Source: Xestospongia bergquistia (taxonomy: Eukaryota; Porifera; Demospongiae; Haplosclerida; Petrosiidae). Taken from it: 64,000 nt of DNA. Numbering within the stretch: position 1 is the first letter of the stretch; each line of letters opens with the position of its first letter. Under the pieces are notes generated by a model, which had not been told where the DNA came from, did not search any database, and saw only the letters and a list, made by a program, of their open reading frames with translations. The DNA is taken from NCBI GenBank assembly GCA_963965975.1, contig OZ014415.1, forward strand, positions 7,073,001 through 7,137,000. The letters run 5' to 3'. The translations under genes and the position numbers were made by a program. Shown one piece after another: positions 1-10,936 of this stretch.

Positions 1-507
1 GTTTGACAACTTAGGAAATGTAGAAGGTAACTACCGATTCTACAATTATCAAAGGAGAATGTCTTGTACTAATTGTAGCTCAATGAATGAGTTTGTACAA
101 GTAGGCTATTGGAATGGGAGTATCAGCACACCACAGCAGCGTATAACATTTAATACAAATATTAGGTTACAGTTTGGTCTCAATATGTCTGGTCATATTA
201 TTTATGAACTTAACTCTCAATGTCAAGTTTGTAATCCTGGATTCTTTAGACGTGAAGTTGTGTCATAATGTTGTGGTACCTGTGATCCTTGTCTTGGACA
301 AAACTACAGTAACACCACCTCTTCAACACTATGTCAAATATGTCATCAATATATGTGGGATAATAACCCTCTTAATGGTAGTAATGGCTGTGTAGATATC
401 GAAGAATCATATCTCAAACCTTCCGATGCATGGTCTATTGTACTAATATTGTTAGCTATAATTGGATTATTAGCTGTAGTATTTGTGAGTGCAGTCTTCA
501 TATATTT
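1..507 (+). pseudogene. truncated mGluR-like receptor copy (ectodomain end to TM1)
   Basis: The window opens inside a class C receptor. The reading frame starts at base 2, and the stretch is about 97% identical by eye to 12317-12823 of the intact receptor at 10937. It covers the end of the ligand-binding lobe, the cysteine-rich linker and the first membrane segment. The serine codon before the linker's CC pair has become a stop (266-268). Homology ends abruptly within TM1 near 507, where the DNA switches to sequence resembling 7216-7325, the flank of another receptor relic. The rest of the copy may continue left of the window, but the internal stop and lost 7TM region mean it cannot encode a receptor. 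Confidence 0.9.
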
Positions 508-1050
508 TACACTATGCTAACATTGATTTAAATTAGAGATTGACAAGGTTAAACCTCGTATATACACCTGGTTACATTGTTACTATTAACTATTACATTA
601 TGTCATCTGTCATCTAAGAATATAACCATCTAATATTAAAATAATTGCTTTGTTAATTGTTTTGTGTTTTTTAACGTTTTAAGACACCTTAGCTCATTAT
701 GATATCCTATATGTAACACAACATTTTTATTTTAACACTCAAATGGACTATTGTGCCATTAGTGTATATGTACATTCAACGTTATACTATTTACTTTTCA
801 CAGATATTTTACCAAAATTTGACAAACTTAAAAATAATGTGTAACAAGATAAAAATAGCTTTATTGCTAATGCAATTTTGTAGAAAATATTAAAAAATAT
901 AACTCCAGATCTACTAACAATACAAACAGTGATACATATACATGAGAGGCGAAGTCATATGATAACATGATATGTATTTGCGTGTATCCCAGGAATAAAT
1001 AATGTTAAAATACAAACTATTAGAATGTCAATTTATTATCTAAAATAGCT
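508..1050. other. non-coding receptor-flank DNA
   Basis: No gene is seen. Bases 510-660 resemble the region after the receptor relic near 7216-7325 and the tract near 6520-6600, so this is duplicated receptor 3' flank. The rest is AT-rich and unremarkable. Confidence 0.6.
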
Positions 1051-2360
1051 TGAGATGAGACAATATTAGGTGAGAAAAAAGTTAGTTTACATTGTGTGTG
1101 CGTGTGTGCATGTGAGAGAGAGAAAGAGAGAGCTAATAATTAAACGTTACCTTTAACTTCACACCTACACCCTTTGATTGTTTCTTTACAAACAGAACAA
1201 TCAGACAATGATATTGTAAGGTCTTAAATACACTCAAATGTATATAATTATGTTTAAAGAATACCACACTCATTTTAAAGAAAATATAATAAATTGAATA
1301 GCACTTTATAAAATCTCAAAACAAAATTTAATTTGTTTAGTTTTTTTCTTGGCTCAATCCAAATCAGATAAATAGAGATTTTAAAGCATAAGACTGGTAT
1401 AACTGTCACATTACCAATACAGACTGTGCAAATAAAAAAAATTGAGCATTCTTAGAACAATAAAAAGTTAGAGTATAATTAGTAAGATAAACTACTATGA
1501 TAAAATGCAAAACAGTGGGAGAAGTCTGATGTCATTGTATTATTTATAATAACATGAGATGAGACAAGATTAGGTGAGAAAAGTTGATGTGTATCTATGT
1601 GTGTGTATGTGTATGTGTGCATGTGTGCATGTGTATGAGAGAGAGCTACTATATTAATAAGGTTGTTTTGATTAATGCTTCACACATACATACTACACTT
1701 CAATGTTAACCTCACAAACAAAACAAATAGCCAATGATAATGTAAAGTTTTAAAAACACTCTATTATATATAATTATGTTTTAAGAAAACCACACATATT
1801 TGAAAAAGAAAATACTACTTATAATATACGCCCCAAACCAAACTTACTTTGTTTCTTGGCTTAATCCAGATTTATGGATGTACAGAAATAAGAATCTAAC
1901 ACTTATACACATACAGATGACATGAGTCAGATGATAAGTTGATAACATGATATGATTGGCTGTATGTACTTTATGCATATAGAAGTTACAAACTTACAAT
2001 GAGGGACAATTTTATGATAAAGCAGTAAGAGAATTTTTTTGGTGATACTCCAAGGAGTGTCTGATGTAATTATGTAGTTTATAATAACATAAGATGAGAC
2101 ATGATGAGATGAAGAAAGAAAAGAGAGAGAGAGAAGATAACAATAATATTGTTTTGATTAATGCTTCACACCTACATACAACACTGACTGTACAAACAGA
2201 ACAAACAGTCAATGGTTATATAATGTCTTAAATACACTCTAATATATATAATTATGTTTTAAGATGCCCACATGCTATTTTTTTAAAAATATAATTAAAT
2301 TGAATACAACTAATTGTATATATGTAGTTTGTTTTTTGGCTCATTCTAAATTTATGATGC
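1050..2360. repeat. three diverged tandem units of ~520 bp with GT/GA microsatellites
   Basis: Three units start near 1052, 1553 and 2088. Each runs in the same order: a 'tgagatgagacaa' start, a purine-rich or GT/GA microsatellite, 'ttgattaatgcttcacac'-like sequence, 'caaacagaacaa', a 'gtcttaaatacactc' box and 'tatataattatgttt'. The units are clearly homologous but substantially diverged, and the third is shorter. No ORF is shared between units. Confidence 0.8.
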
Positions 2361-2762
2361 AAGCAAAGCACATAAAGAAATAAGTAAACCCTATAGTATA
2401 GAAACAAGGTACCAGATGTCAGTAACACAATGGACTTTAAAGCAAAATAAATAAAACAGTGAAAATATTAACTGCATAATTGATATTACTAGTAATTGAC
2501 TGACAGATGTGGAGGGGTATAAATGCAAAACTCAAAAAATATCTGCTTGGTCTAATGATTGATTTCATAGTCAGAAAGGATGAATAGATAGCAGTAGAAG
2601 TTATAGACTTAAAGCATTAAGTTGTTAACCACTAGTACTTCTCAGTACCTCATTACTGATACTTAAATAGATTGAGACCCACACCAATGTCAACACAAAG
2701 TCCATACACTTTTTTATATACAATCATATTAAGTTTACAACAGACTGTTTGATAGAAATTAC

Positions 2763-2890
2763 CTTTGATGGGAATTAATATGAGCTCGAAAAAGTAACAT
2801 CTCTGTAAATGTGTTCATTAATTGAGTTTCCAATCCGTCTATTGTTAACTGACCACTTTCTTCATTTGTTAAAAAATTATTTTGCAATTC
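2763..2890 (-). other. candidate internal coding exon of an unidentified gene
   Basis: On the minus strand this 128-bp stretch is preceded by a good acceptor (TATCTCTATTAG, 2891-2902) and followed by an AAAG|GTAAT donor (next bases 2762-2758). One frame is open throughout and gives 42 codons, beginning ELQNNFLTNEE and ending HINSHQ. I do not recognise the protein. No neighbouring exon joins it in frame within view, so it may be chance. If real, it belongs to a gene running leftwards from the region upstream of the receptor at 3202. Confidence 0.22.
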
Positions 2891-3019
2891 CTAATAGAGA
2901 TAACTTTAAACATTGAAAAAAGGTCATTTCACTAACAAATAATAATCGACTTACAAAGAACGTTTAACAACAATATATGTAACATCTTTTACTCTTCGAT
3001 GTCTACCACATTTATCAAA

Positions 3020-3201
3020 TCTAATGACTCACTAAAACGAATGAGGAATCGTGGGCATCAATTCGGGAAGAGCGTGGGCAGTTTCAGTAGTAGGCGTGTC
3101 GTCCACCTCTCAAGTGTTTATATAATTATATAATAGCTTTCAACCACATTATTAGCAACGTTCAGATTTTCTGTCTATCTATGCAGTAGTTGCTTGCAGC
3201 G
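3020..3201 (+). promoter_or_regulatory. promoter region of receptor 1
   Basis: A relatively GC-rich patch (3030-3110) with a repeated GTGGGC motif is followed by a TATA-like stretch (3118-3136), about 65-85 bp before the ATG at 3202. This patch differs from the shared upstream blocks of the other receptors. Confidence 0.5.
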
Positions 3202-5829
3202 ATGTTGTACGACTACTTGTTTCGTTGGTCGCTTCTACTTGTCACCTTACAAATTACTTTCATCTACTGCGATGAAGTTGAAGTAATTCGCGTAGAAGGT
3301 CGTATTCGAGGTGTTCGAGATCGCTCCAATAAGGATTTCGTTTTAGGTGGACTGTTTCCAGTTCATTCTGATGCCGATAAAGGCGCAAATTGTGGAGCTA
3401 TACGTTTGGAGAGAGGCACAGAGAGAATGGAAGCCATGCTCTATGCCATAGACCTAATCAACAATGATACTAACCTTCTTCCCAATTTTACATTAGGTTA
3501 TGATATCAGAGATACATGTAACAGTGAAAACATTGGACTTGATGAAAGTATTGATTTTCTTGTTGCAGGCAATCAACTTGACTTGGAGAGCTGTGGTGAC
3601 ACTTATGCAAGTGGTCTTGGGAACTCTTCCTCATCTATACCTATTTCTGTTGTAATTGGTGCAGCAGCCAGTGCAGTCAGTGTTCCAGTAGCTACTTTAC
3701 TACGCCTGTTTAAAGTCCCCCAGATCAGCTATGCATCATCCTCTGCACGTCTCAATAACCGACATCGTTACAGATATTTCTTTCGCACTATACCACCTGA
3801 TAACCTCCAAGCTGAGGCCATGATTGATTTGTGCAAGAAATTTGGTTGGAAATATATATCAACCATCTACACAAACGATTTCTATGGAGAACCTGGAATA
3901 GATGAATTTAGAAAATTAGCTGCAAAAAATGACATCTGTATCAACATTAACGAAGGCATTGATTTAGATTTTAATATAACAGACTTTCAAAGACTAGCTA
4001 ATCAGTTGCTTAATTCATCAGCTAATGTGGTAGTACTGTTTGCATCACAAGGTAATGCATATAAACTGTTTAAACAGATAAATATATCAAATAGTTTGAA
4101 TGGAACTAACAGGAGGTTTTTATGGATTGCCAGTGATGCTTGGGCACGCTCAATCAATGTAGTCCATCAATACAATGAATCACTGGCAGGATTATTTGGG
4201 ATTGCTCCACATACTGAAGTTAGCGATGGTTTCATGAATTACTTTTCTCAGTTGACTCCATTAACCAATAAGCGTAATCCGTGGTTTGAGGAATTCTATA
4301 CAGCTTATCGATATCGTAGCTGTATTCTCAATTCTTCCTGCATTCCTTATATACCTATAACTAGTCTCCCAAAATACAAACAAGGTAATTTCATTCCACT
4401 TGTAATAGATGCTGTTTTTAGTGTAGCACATGCTCTTCAGGACTTCATAAATGCCAATTGTGACAAACCATTTACTTGGGACAGGAGTTCCATGACGTGT
4501 AAAGGAGGAAAGAGAGAATTAACTGGTCCAGTTCTGTTAGAGTATTTGAATAATGTGTCTTTTGTGAGTCCCGCAGGAAGGAAGATTAATTTTGATGATG
4601 AGGGCAATACTGAAGGCCAGTATGAGATTCTGAACTATCAGCGTGTTAATAATTCCGCTTATGAATTTATCTCTGTTGGTTTGTGGAATAGTTCCCAACA
4701 ACCAGGTCATAGACTTTCTTTTCATTCTCAATTTGAGTCAAGTCTACAGTTTGGTATCTCAGAGAGTGGAGAGATTCTTACAAGTCGTGAGTCTCACTGT
4801 CTGCTTTGTCGGTATTGGCGTAATAGCCCTCTAAAAGGGATTAACAGTTGTGTGTTAATTGATGAGTCATTTCTTAAATATAATGACCCATGGGCTATTG
4901 TGTTAATGATTATAGCTTGTATTGGTATTCTTGCTATCATTTTTGTAACTATTGTTATGGTTAAATACTGGAACACACCAATTGTGAAGTCTTCTGCAAG
5001 AGAACAGATGATTTTGTTACTAATCGGTATTTCTGCATCATTCCTTAGCACTTTCTTCTTTGTCTCTAAACCCTCCAGTGCTATCTGTTTTTTCCAAAGA
5101 TTTAGCTTGTGGTTCTGTTTCTCATTAATTCTTGGAGCCATTCTAATTAAACTCATTCGGATAGCTCGTATATTTCTCAGAGCAACATCATCTAGTTCAC
5201 GACAAAGATTTACAAAACCCCATTACCAAATTTTATTCACATTTATAGTCGTCCTTGTTCAAATGATATTGTTGTTCATATCATTTTTGGTTGTGCTACC
5301 ACAATTATCAGAGGAGATAAACCTTAACACCAAAAACACTTTAGACTTTCATACTCTCATTATCTCTTGCAAAAATCCTCACATTGCTATGCTCATTATA
5401 CAGGTTATCTATGATACAATGTTAATCATTGCCTGTAATGCTTTAGCTATTGTGACTATTCGTTTCCCAGAGAACTACAATGAGTCTAAGTATGTTTCTT
5501 TCTCCACATTTGCATTGGGATTGATATGGGTAATATTCATACCAACTTATTTTACCACTGAAAATAAATCTCGTAATGCTATAATCTCATTTGCTTTGAA
5601 CCTAAGTGGATTTGTAGTTCTCCTGTGTAATTTTGGTCCTAGAATATTCATCATGATTTTCCTGCCAGAGAGAAATACACAGGACTTTAGAACACAACCT
5701 AGAAAAGGGGCAACTACATCTAGATCTACTTCTCTTGATTTGAAAAATCTTGATACCACAAGTGGTCCTACTACAACTGTTTTTGATGTTCAGTCTGGTG
5801 AGTTATGCAGTTATTACATTATAGCATGA
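3202..5829 (+). CDS. mGluR-like class C GPCR lacking most of the cysteine-rich domain (receptor 1)
   Basis: An 875-residue receptor in one exon. I chose the first ATG (3202); the frame is open to a TTG at 3190, but a eukaryotic start there is unlikely. Domains in order: signal peptide (~1-23), Venus-flytrap ligand-binding domain (~55-490), 7TM_3 domain (~560-825) with the family motif NTPIVKSS.RE in the TM1-TM2 loop, and a cytoplasmic tail. The VIG-x(3)-S, PPD, FYGEPG and SDAW motifs match mGluR glutamate-site positions, and the Arg of GTERMEAM (mGluR1 Arg78 equivalent) is present. The Lys409 equivalent is Phe, and the hinge reads YASSS instead of mGluR1 YSATS. The cysteine-rich linker is cut from the usual ~70 residues to about 30, with the CC and CxxC cysteines missing. 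It is the most divergent intact receptor here and probably acts at the plasma membrane; the ligand is unknown. Confidence 0.93.
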   Translation: MLYDYLFRWSLLLVTLQITFIYCDEVEVIRVEGRIRGVRDRSNKDFVLGGLFPVHSDADKGANCGAIRLERGTERMEAMLYAIDLINNDTNLLPNFTLGYDIRDTCNSENIGLDESIDFLVAGNQLDLESCGDTYASGLGNSSSSIPISVVIGAAASAVSVPVATLLRLFKVPQISYASSSARLNNRHRYRYFFRTIPPDNLQAEAMIDLCKKFGWKYISTIYTNDFYGEPGIDEFRKLAAKNDICININEGIDLDFNITDFQRLANQLLNSSANVVVLFASQGNAYKLFKQINISNSLNGTNRRFLWIASDAWARSINVVHQYNESLAGLFGIAPHTEVSDGFMNYFSQLTPLTNKRNPWFEEFYTAYRYRSCILNSSCIPYIPITSLPKYKQGNFIPLVIDAVFSVAHALQDFINANCDKPFTWDRSSMTCKGGKRELTGPVLLEYLNNVSFVSPAGRKINFDDEGNTEGQYEILNYQRVNNSAYEFISVGLWNSSQQPGHRLSFHSQFESSLQFGISESGEILTSRESHCLLCRYWRNSPLKGINSCVLIDESFLKYNDPWAIVLMIIACIGILAIIFVTIVMVKYWNTPIVKSSAREQMILLLIGISASFLSTFFFVSKPSSAICFFQRFSLWFCFSLILGAILIKLIRIARIFLRATSSSSRQRFTKPHYQILFTFIVVLVQMILLFISFLVVLPQLSEEINLNTKNTLDFHTLIISCKNPHIAMLIIQVIYDTMLIIACNALAIVTIRFPENYNESKYVSFSTFALGLIWVIFIPTYFTTENKSRNAIISFALNLSGFVVLLCNFGPRIFIMIFLPERNTQDFRTQPRKGATTSRSTSLDLKNLDTTSGPTTTVFDVQSGELCSYYIIA

Positions 5830-6437
5830 TATATAATTTGTATCATGTTATTATTCTGAAGTTTATTCATGTTAACTTTGACCTTTGCTTTTCTTGTTTG
5901 ATTTTTTTATAACTTACCAAATTACTTCATTAATATTTTCTTTTAAAGTAAGTAAGTCTATGATCACTACCTTTAAAGTTCCAAAGTTAGTCTGTATTAC
6001 CCATAAGAAAAATATTGGCATTAGAACATGGTGAATTCATTAAAACTTTACAAGATCGTATACTTGATTTTATTTTCTTTAGATCATTCTGAATATATAC
6101 ATCCAATATTTACTAGCCGTCACTTTTAATTTATTTTAGCCTAATTTATTTTTCTCTATGTAAACATTGAATGACTAGAATTAATGTTATATCTATTACA
6201 ATTGAATTCAAAAATATTAAAAAATATTAGGAAACCACAATAATCCATTAATATGTAACACTTTTATCCAAACAGGAAATAATCATGATATTATGTCATC
6301 TTTTTAATAATCAAAATCACGCTTCATAATTATCATCTTCTATCGTAAATAAATATTGGGTATTATTTCTTTTCTTGTCTGTATTGTTAGGCCCAGAGAC
6401 AAAAACTAATGATATTGCCACATCAGTGAGTCCTTAA
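5798..6437 (+). other. possible alternative 3' intron (5798-6390) and terminal exon (6391-6437)
   Basis: Inside the last codons of receptor 1 lies a donor-like CTG|GTGAGT (5798). At 6391 a strong acceptor follows a pyrimidine tract (TTTCTTTTCTTGTCTGTATTGTTAG). Splicing would replace the last 11 residues with 15 others ending TNDIATSVSP, with a stop at 6435-6437. A decayed duplicate of this tail near 6745-7500 keeps matching stretches of both the donor-side coding end and the exon-side sequence (7371 onward), so the exon belonged to the ancestral gene. Read-through gives the single-exon form. Confidence 0.4.
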
Positions 6438-6744
6438 CATATCCATGTTGTTGGTCCTGAGAAGGAAAGTGGGTTACCAAAAATTACTGGTAGTAATGTT
6501 GAGGAGACTACAATTGTCTAATATTAAAACAATTGCTTTGTTAATGATTCAATGTGTGTTTTTAAACATTTTCAATATATGCTAGCTGAATGCTGATATT
6601 ATAACCATTTTAATGATATTTTAACCCTTCTTTATTTGATGCACTTTAACACTTAAATGTGTCATTACTATATATCTGTGCTAGCTGTAAATGTTTTTAT
6701 GCATATTAATCATTACTCTTCATCAAGTAAAACAGCACACAGCA

Positions 6745-7075
6745 TTCACATCATACACCTTTTATGTAAAGAACATCCAACTTCTGACAATTTGCTTCAC
6801 ACAAATCATATATTGCTATTATCTTGTTTCCTTCAAACCTATAAGTGGATTTGTGCTTCTCTTGTATATTTTTGGAACTAAAATATTCGTTGTGATTTCC
6901 TACCAGAGAGATACATGCTGGACTTTAATAAAAAGAGGAGTAAAAGTAATAAAGTAAGTAGTAAAAGGAGGAGCAGTATCTCTTGATTTAAAAAAATTGA
7001 ATGCCAAGTGTTTTCCCAGTCAACTGTACATATTCTTCACGTCCAATCTGGAGAGACATCCAGTCAGGCAGTTAA
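6745..7075 (+). pseudogene. relic of a receptor-1-like C-terminal end
   Basis: The stretch 6835-6960 aligns with 5600-5710 of receptor 1 (the last membrane segment and the tail's first residues), and 7020-7072 aligns with its last codons. The frame is interrupted. It is followed by the duplicate of the putative alternative exon near 7371-7500. Only the end of the gene is present. Confidence 0.75.
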
Positions 7076-8360
7076 TTATTTCAACTTGTTATAAGATGTA
7101 TATACTAGTTATAATAAGTGATGTTTATTGAGTATAGTAGTTCTGTATATATTCATACATGATACATCTATTACCAAATTGATAATTTGTTTAACCTAAG
7201 CAAAAAATTGACTTCACACTATGCTAACATTGAAACTATAAATTAGAGATTGACAAGGTTAAATCTCTTGTATACACTTATATAAAATGGTTACATTACT
7301 ATTAACTATTTCATTATGTCATCTATTTTTATGACATTTACAAAAAAAATTGCATCTCAATAATTGTTCCTAGAACATTGCCCACAATGATATTGAAACA
7401 TCTATGAATCTTAATCATATCCAAGTTTTTAATGCTATGAAAAACTCTGAGTTACCTGAAAGCTCTAATAATAGTATTGGAAGAGTGCAATCATCTTATA
7501 TAGCAATAATTGCATTGTTAATTGTTTTGCCTTTATAATTTATTCATTGCATATATAAGTTGACCATATCTATCATAGATCTTTGTTCAGTAATTGTTTG
7601 TTATTGTAGTAATTCTTAACGTTGCTAGCTTCAATGGTCTTTGCTTGTTATAGTGTAATTGTAAAACAAAGCTCTGTCTGTGTCATTGTATGAATGTACT
7701 TGTCTATTAATTAAGTAAATGAATGATTAGTTCCTATTGATGAAGTAGATTGGCGGAAATGAAAAAGAACAACAATAACAATCCTTTTTCAATCATTTTG
7801 TTTTACTGTTTTCCACACAATAATCATTAAAGCTTTTAGTTTTAATTAAACCTCTATTACAAGTAAACAAAAAGCATATTGATTCATTCCTACATAAAAG
7901 CACAGGTGCAGAATGTAATTGACATATATATATATATATGTATGTATGTATGTATGATTTATATAGCTGTTGAATATTCTTAATTAGTTTGTGGTGCCTG
8001 TAGTCAATGACATCTGGTGCACCTGTACTAGCCTAATGATAATTGTGTAAAAATGGATAATAAAATAAAAGTGATACTAGATATATACAGTATTGACTGC
8101 ATGTCTTTGTCAAAATATTACCAATATAAGCTATATATATATATATATATATATATAAGCCATAATATAAATCATATATATAACCAATATATATATAACT
8201 AATATAAGCTAAGCCTATTATAAGACATATATTAGGTTTTTATAGTAATGTGGTTATGAAAACTAAAATAATGAAAGTGCATAAATAGGAACACAAATAA
8301 TAATCTTTGTCTTTAAGACATTTTATGTTATAACTTGTTATACATACATACCATGGATGT
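7076..8360. other. non-coding stretch with microsatellites
   Basis: No gene is seen. Bases 7216-7325 match the start of the flank at 510-620. The sequence at 7371-7520 is the decayed copy of the receptor 1 alternative exon and following bases. TA/TATG microsatellites occur at 7924-7957 and 8132-8157. Confidence 0.6.
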
Positions 8361-8860
8361 ATCTTATGTACATAAACCCTTACATTCACAACTAGGAGAG
8401 AGTAAACCATTTAGTGAGATGACTCTAATTAAGAGTGAATTATTTTCTTCAAAACTATTCATGTATTATATATAAACTACTTTTATCACTTATTAACAAG
8501 CCATATTAAAAATGATAATGTTTTTATGTATACCAAAGTCATTGTTTACAGAATATACTTATAAATACATGTAGTTTCAGATATCTCTATTCTCTATATA
8601 TTTCATGTGAACAATGTCAAAATTATTATGTTTGAGAAATAATTAAAAAGATTATTATTTCTGAAATGGTATAACAACAAATGACAATGCAATACATTTC
8701 ATATCTAGGATTTGTCTGGAAAAGGTATCCTATCTTTGACAAATTATCAATTTGCTTTAATCTAGATAAGTAGGTTCTTTTAATTTATTGAGAACATCGT
8801 TCAAAACCTTTTGCCATATATAAAAAGCCAAAACATTAGTTTATAATTATACCTATACAC

Positions 8861-9156
8861 AGAATTTCAATGAATCCAAATGAATCCAAATATGTGGCAT
8901 TTTCTACATTTTCATTTGGTCTTATATGGATAGCATTCATCATAACATATTCTACTACTGATGCCCACTTCAACCTGCTGTGACATTGCTTGCCATTCAA
9001 CTAAGTGCTGTGGCTGTTCTGATATGTCTATTTGGTCCACGTGTTTTTATAATGATAGTGTGGCCAAGTCAAAATGTAAATACTACAAGTGCAGCAGCTA
9101 AAAGTGCATCTCTGTCACTTCCAAAAACAACAACAACAGATGAACTGCCAAAATAA
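8861..9156 (+). pseudogene. decapitated receptor: TM6-TM7 and tail, copy 1
   Basis: The fragment starts at the NESKYVAFSTFS segment (TM6) and runs through TM7 (LFGPRVFIMIVWPSQNV) to a TTTDELPK tail and stop at 9154. A stop and a frame change occur after STTDAHF. The tail is of the AAKS.SLSL type seen in the minus-strand receptors, not that of the adjacent receptor at 10937. The preceding ~500 bp are receptor promoter sequence, so the whole ectodomain and TM1-5 have been deleted. Confidence 0.9.
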
Positions 9157-9870
9157 CTTGATTGATGTTGTTTGTTTTCTGCTCTTTCCTACAACTAACG
9201 TTAACTGAGTAAACGTTATTTGTTAATTTTACTCAGAGCTGACACAGTCTTAGCATAATTTGTTTTTCTTTGCACATTTGAATTTTGTATTTTTTAAGCT
9301 GATCATTTTTATTAATTTGTAATTCACACATTCATAATTGTTAGTAATAAGTTTGTTGTTATATCATAATATCTTATGTACATAAACCCTTACATTCACA
9401 ACTAGGAGAGAGTAAACCATTTAGTGAGATGACTCTAATTAAGAGTGAATTATTTTCTTCAAAACTATTCATGTATTATATATAAACTACTTTTATCACT
9501 TATTAACAAGCCATATTAAAAATGATAATGTTTTTATGTATACCAAAGTCATTGTTTACAGAATATACTTATAAATACATGTAGTTTCAGATATCTCTAT
9601 TCTCTATATATTTCATGTGAACAATGTCAAAATTATTATGTTTGAGAAATAATTAAAAAGATTATTATTTCTGAAATGGTATAACAACAAATGACAATGC
9701 AATACATTTCATATCTAGGATTTGTCTGGAAAAGGTATCCTATCTTTGACAAATTATCAATTTGCTTTAATCTAGATAAGTAGGTTCTTTTAATTTATTG
9801 AGAACATCGTTCAAAACCTTTTGCCATATATAAAAAGCCAAAACATTAGTTTATAATTATACCTATACAC

Positions 9871-10166
9871 AGAATTTCAATGAATCCAAATGAATCCAAA
9901 TATGTGGCATTTTCTACATTTTCATTTGGTCTTATATGGATAGCATTCATCATAACATATTCTACTACTGATGCCCACTTCAACCTGCTGTGACATTGCT
10001 TGCCATTCAACTAAGTGCTGTGGCTGTTCTGATATGTCTATTTGGTCCACGTGTTTTTATAATGATAGTGTGGCCAAGTCAAAATGTAAATACTACAAGT
10101 GCAGCAGCTAAAAGTGCATCTCTGTCACTTCCAAAAACAACAACAACAGATGAACTGCCAAAATAA
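9871..10166 (+). pseudogene. decapitated receptor: TM6-TM7 and tail, copy 2
   Basis: Essentially identical to the fragment at 8861-9156, with the same internal break, so the break came before the tandem duplication. Confidence 0.9.
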
Positions 10167-10383
10167 CTTGATTGATGTTGTTTGTTTTCTGCTCTTTCCT
10201 ACAACTAACGTTAACTGAGTAAACGTTATTTGTTAATTTTACTCAGAGCTGACACAGTCTTAGCATAATTTGTTTTTCTTTGCACATTTGAATTTTGTAT
10301 TTTTTAAGCTGATCATTTTTATTAATTATTTGTAATTCACACATTCATAATTGTTAGTAATAAGTTTGTTGTTATATCATAAT

Positions 10384-10936
10384 ATCTTATGTACATAAAC
10401 CCTTACATTCACAACTAGGAGAGAGTAAACCATTTAGTGAGATGACTCTAATTAAGAGTGAATTATTTTCTTCAAAACTATTCATGTATTATATATAAAC
10501 TACTTTTATCACTTATTAACAAGCCATATTAAAAATGATAATGTTTTTATGTATACCAAAGTCATTGTTTACAGAATATACTTATAAATACATGTAGTTT
10601 CAGATATCTCTATTCTCTATATATTTCATGTGAACAATGTCAAAATTATTATGTTTGAGAAATAATTAAAAAGATTATTATTTCTGAAATGGTATAACAA
10701 CAAATGACAATGCAATACATTTCATATCTAGGATTTGTCTGGAAAAGGTATCCTATCTTTGACAAATTATCAATTTGCTTTAATCTAGATAAGTAGGTTC
10801 TTTTAATTTATTGAGAACATCGTTCAAAACCTTTTGCCATATATAAAAAGCCAAAACATTAGTTTACAATTATACCTATACACCTACGCAGTTAATTAAA
10901 TTCACATGCATGATCATGAATCTAATTTAGGACAAA
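10384..10936 (+). promoter_or_regulatory. upstream region of receptor 2 with TATA box
   Basis: A strong TATA-like ATATATAAAAAG lies at 10838-10850, about 90 bp before the ATG at 10937. The same box is present at the matching place in both upstream tandem copies, ahead of the decapitated fragments. Homology to those copies ends near 10883, which leaves about 50 bp of private 5' sequence. Confidence 0.6.

Larger units (their letters stand above)
8361..10883 (+). repeat. ~1.01-kb tandem array, two full copies and a half copy
   Basis: Copies are 8361-9370, 9371-10383 and a partial one, 10384-10883. They are almost identical; the clearest difference is a 4-bp insertion (ATTT) near the end of copy 2. 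Each full copy holds ~500 bp of receptor upstream sequence fused to a receptor C-terminal fragment. The partial third copy is the upstream region of the intact receptor at 10937. Such identity means a very recent duplication or an assembly duplication. Confidence 0.95.
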
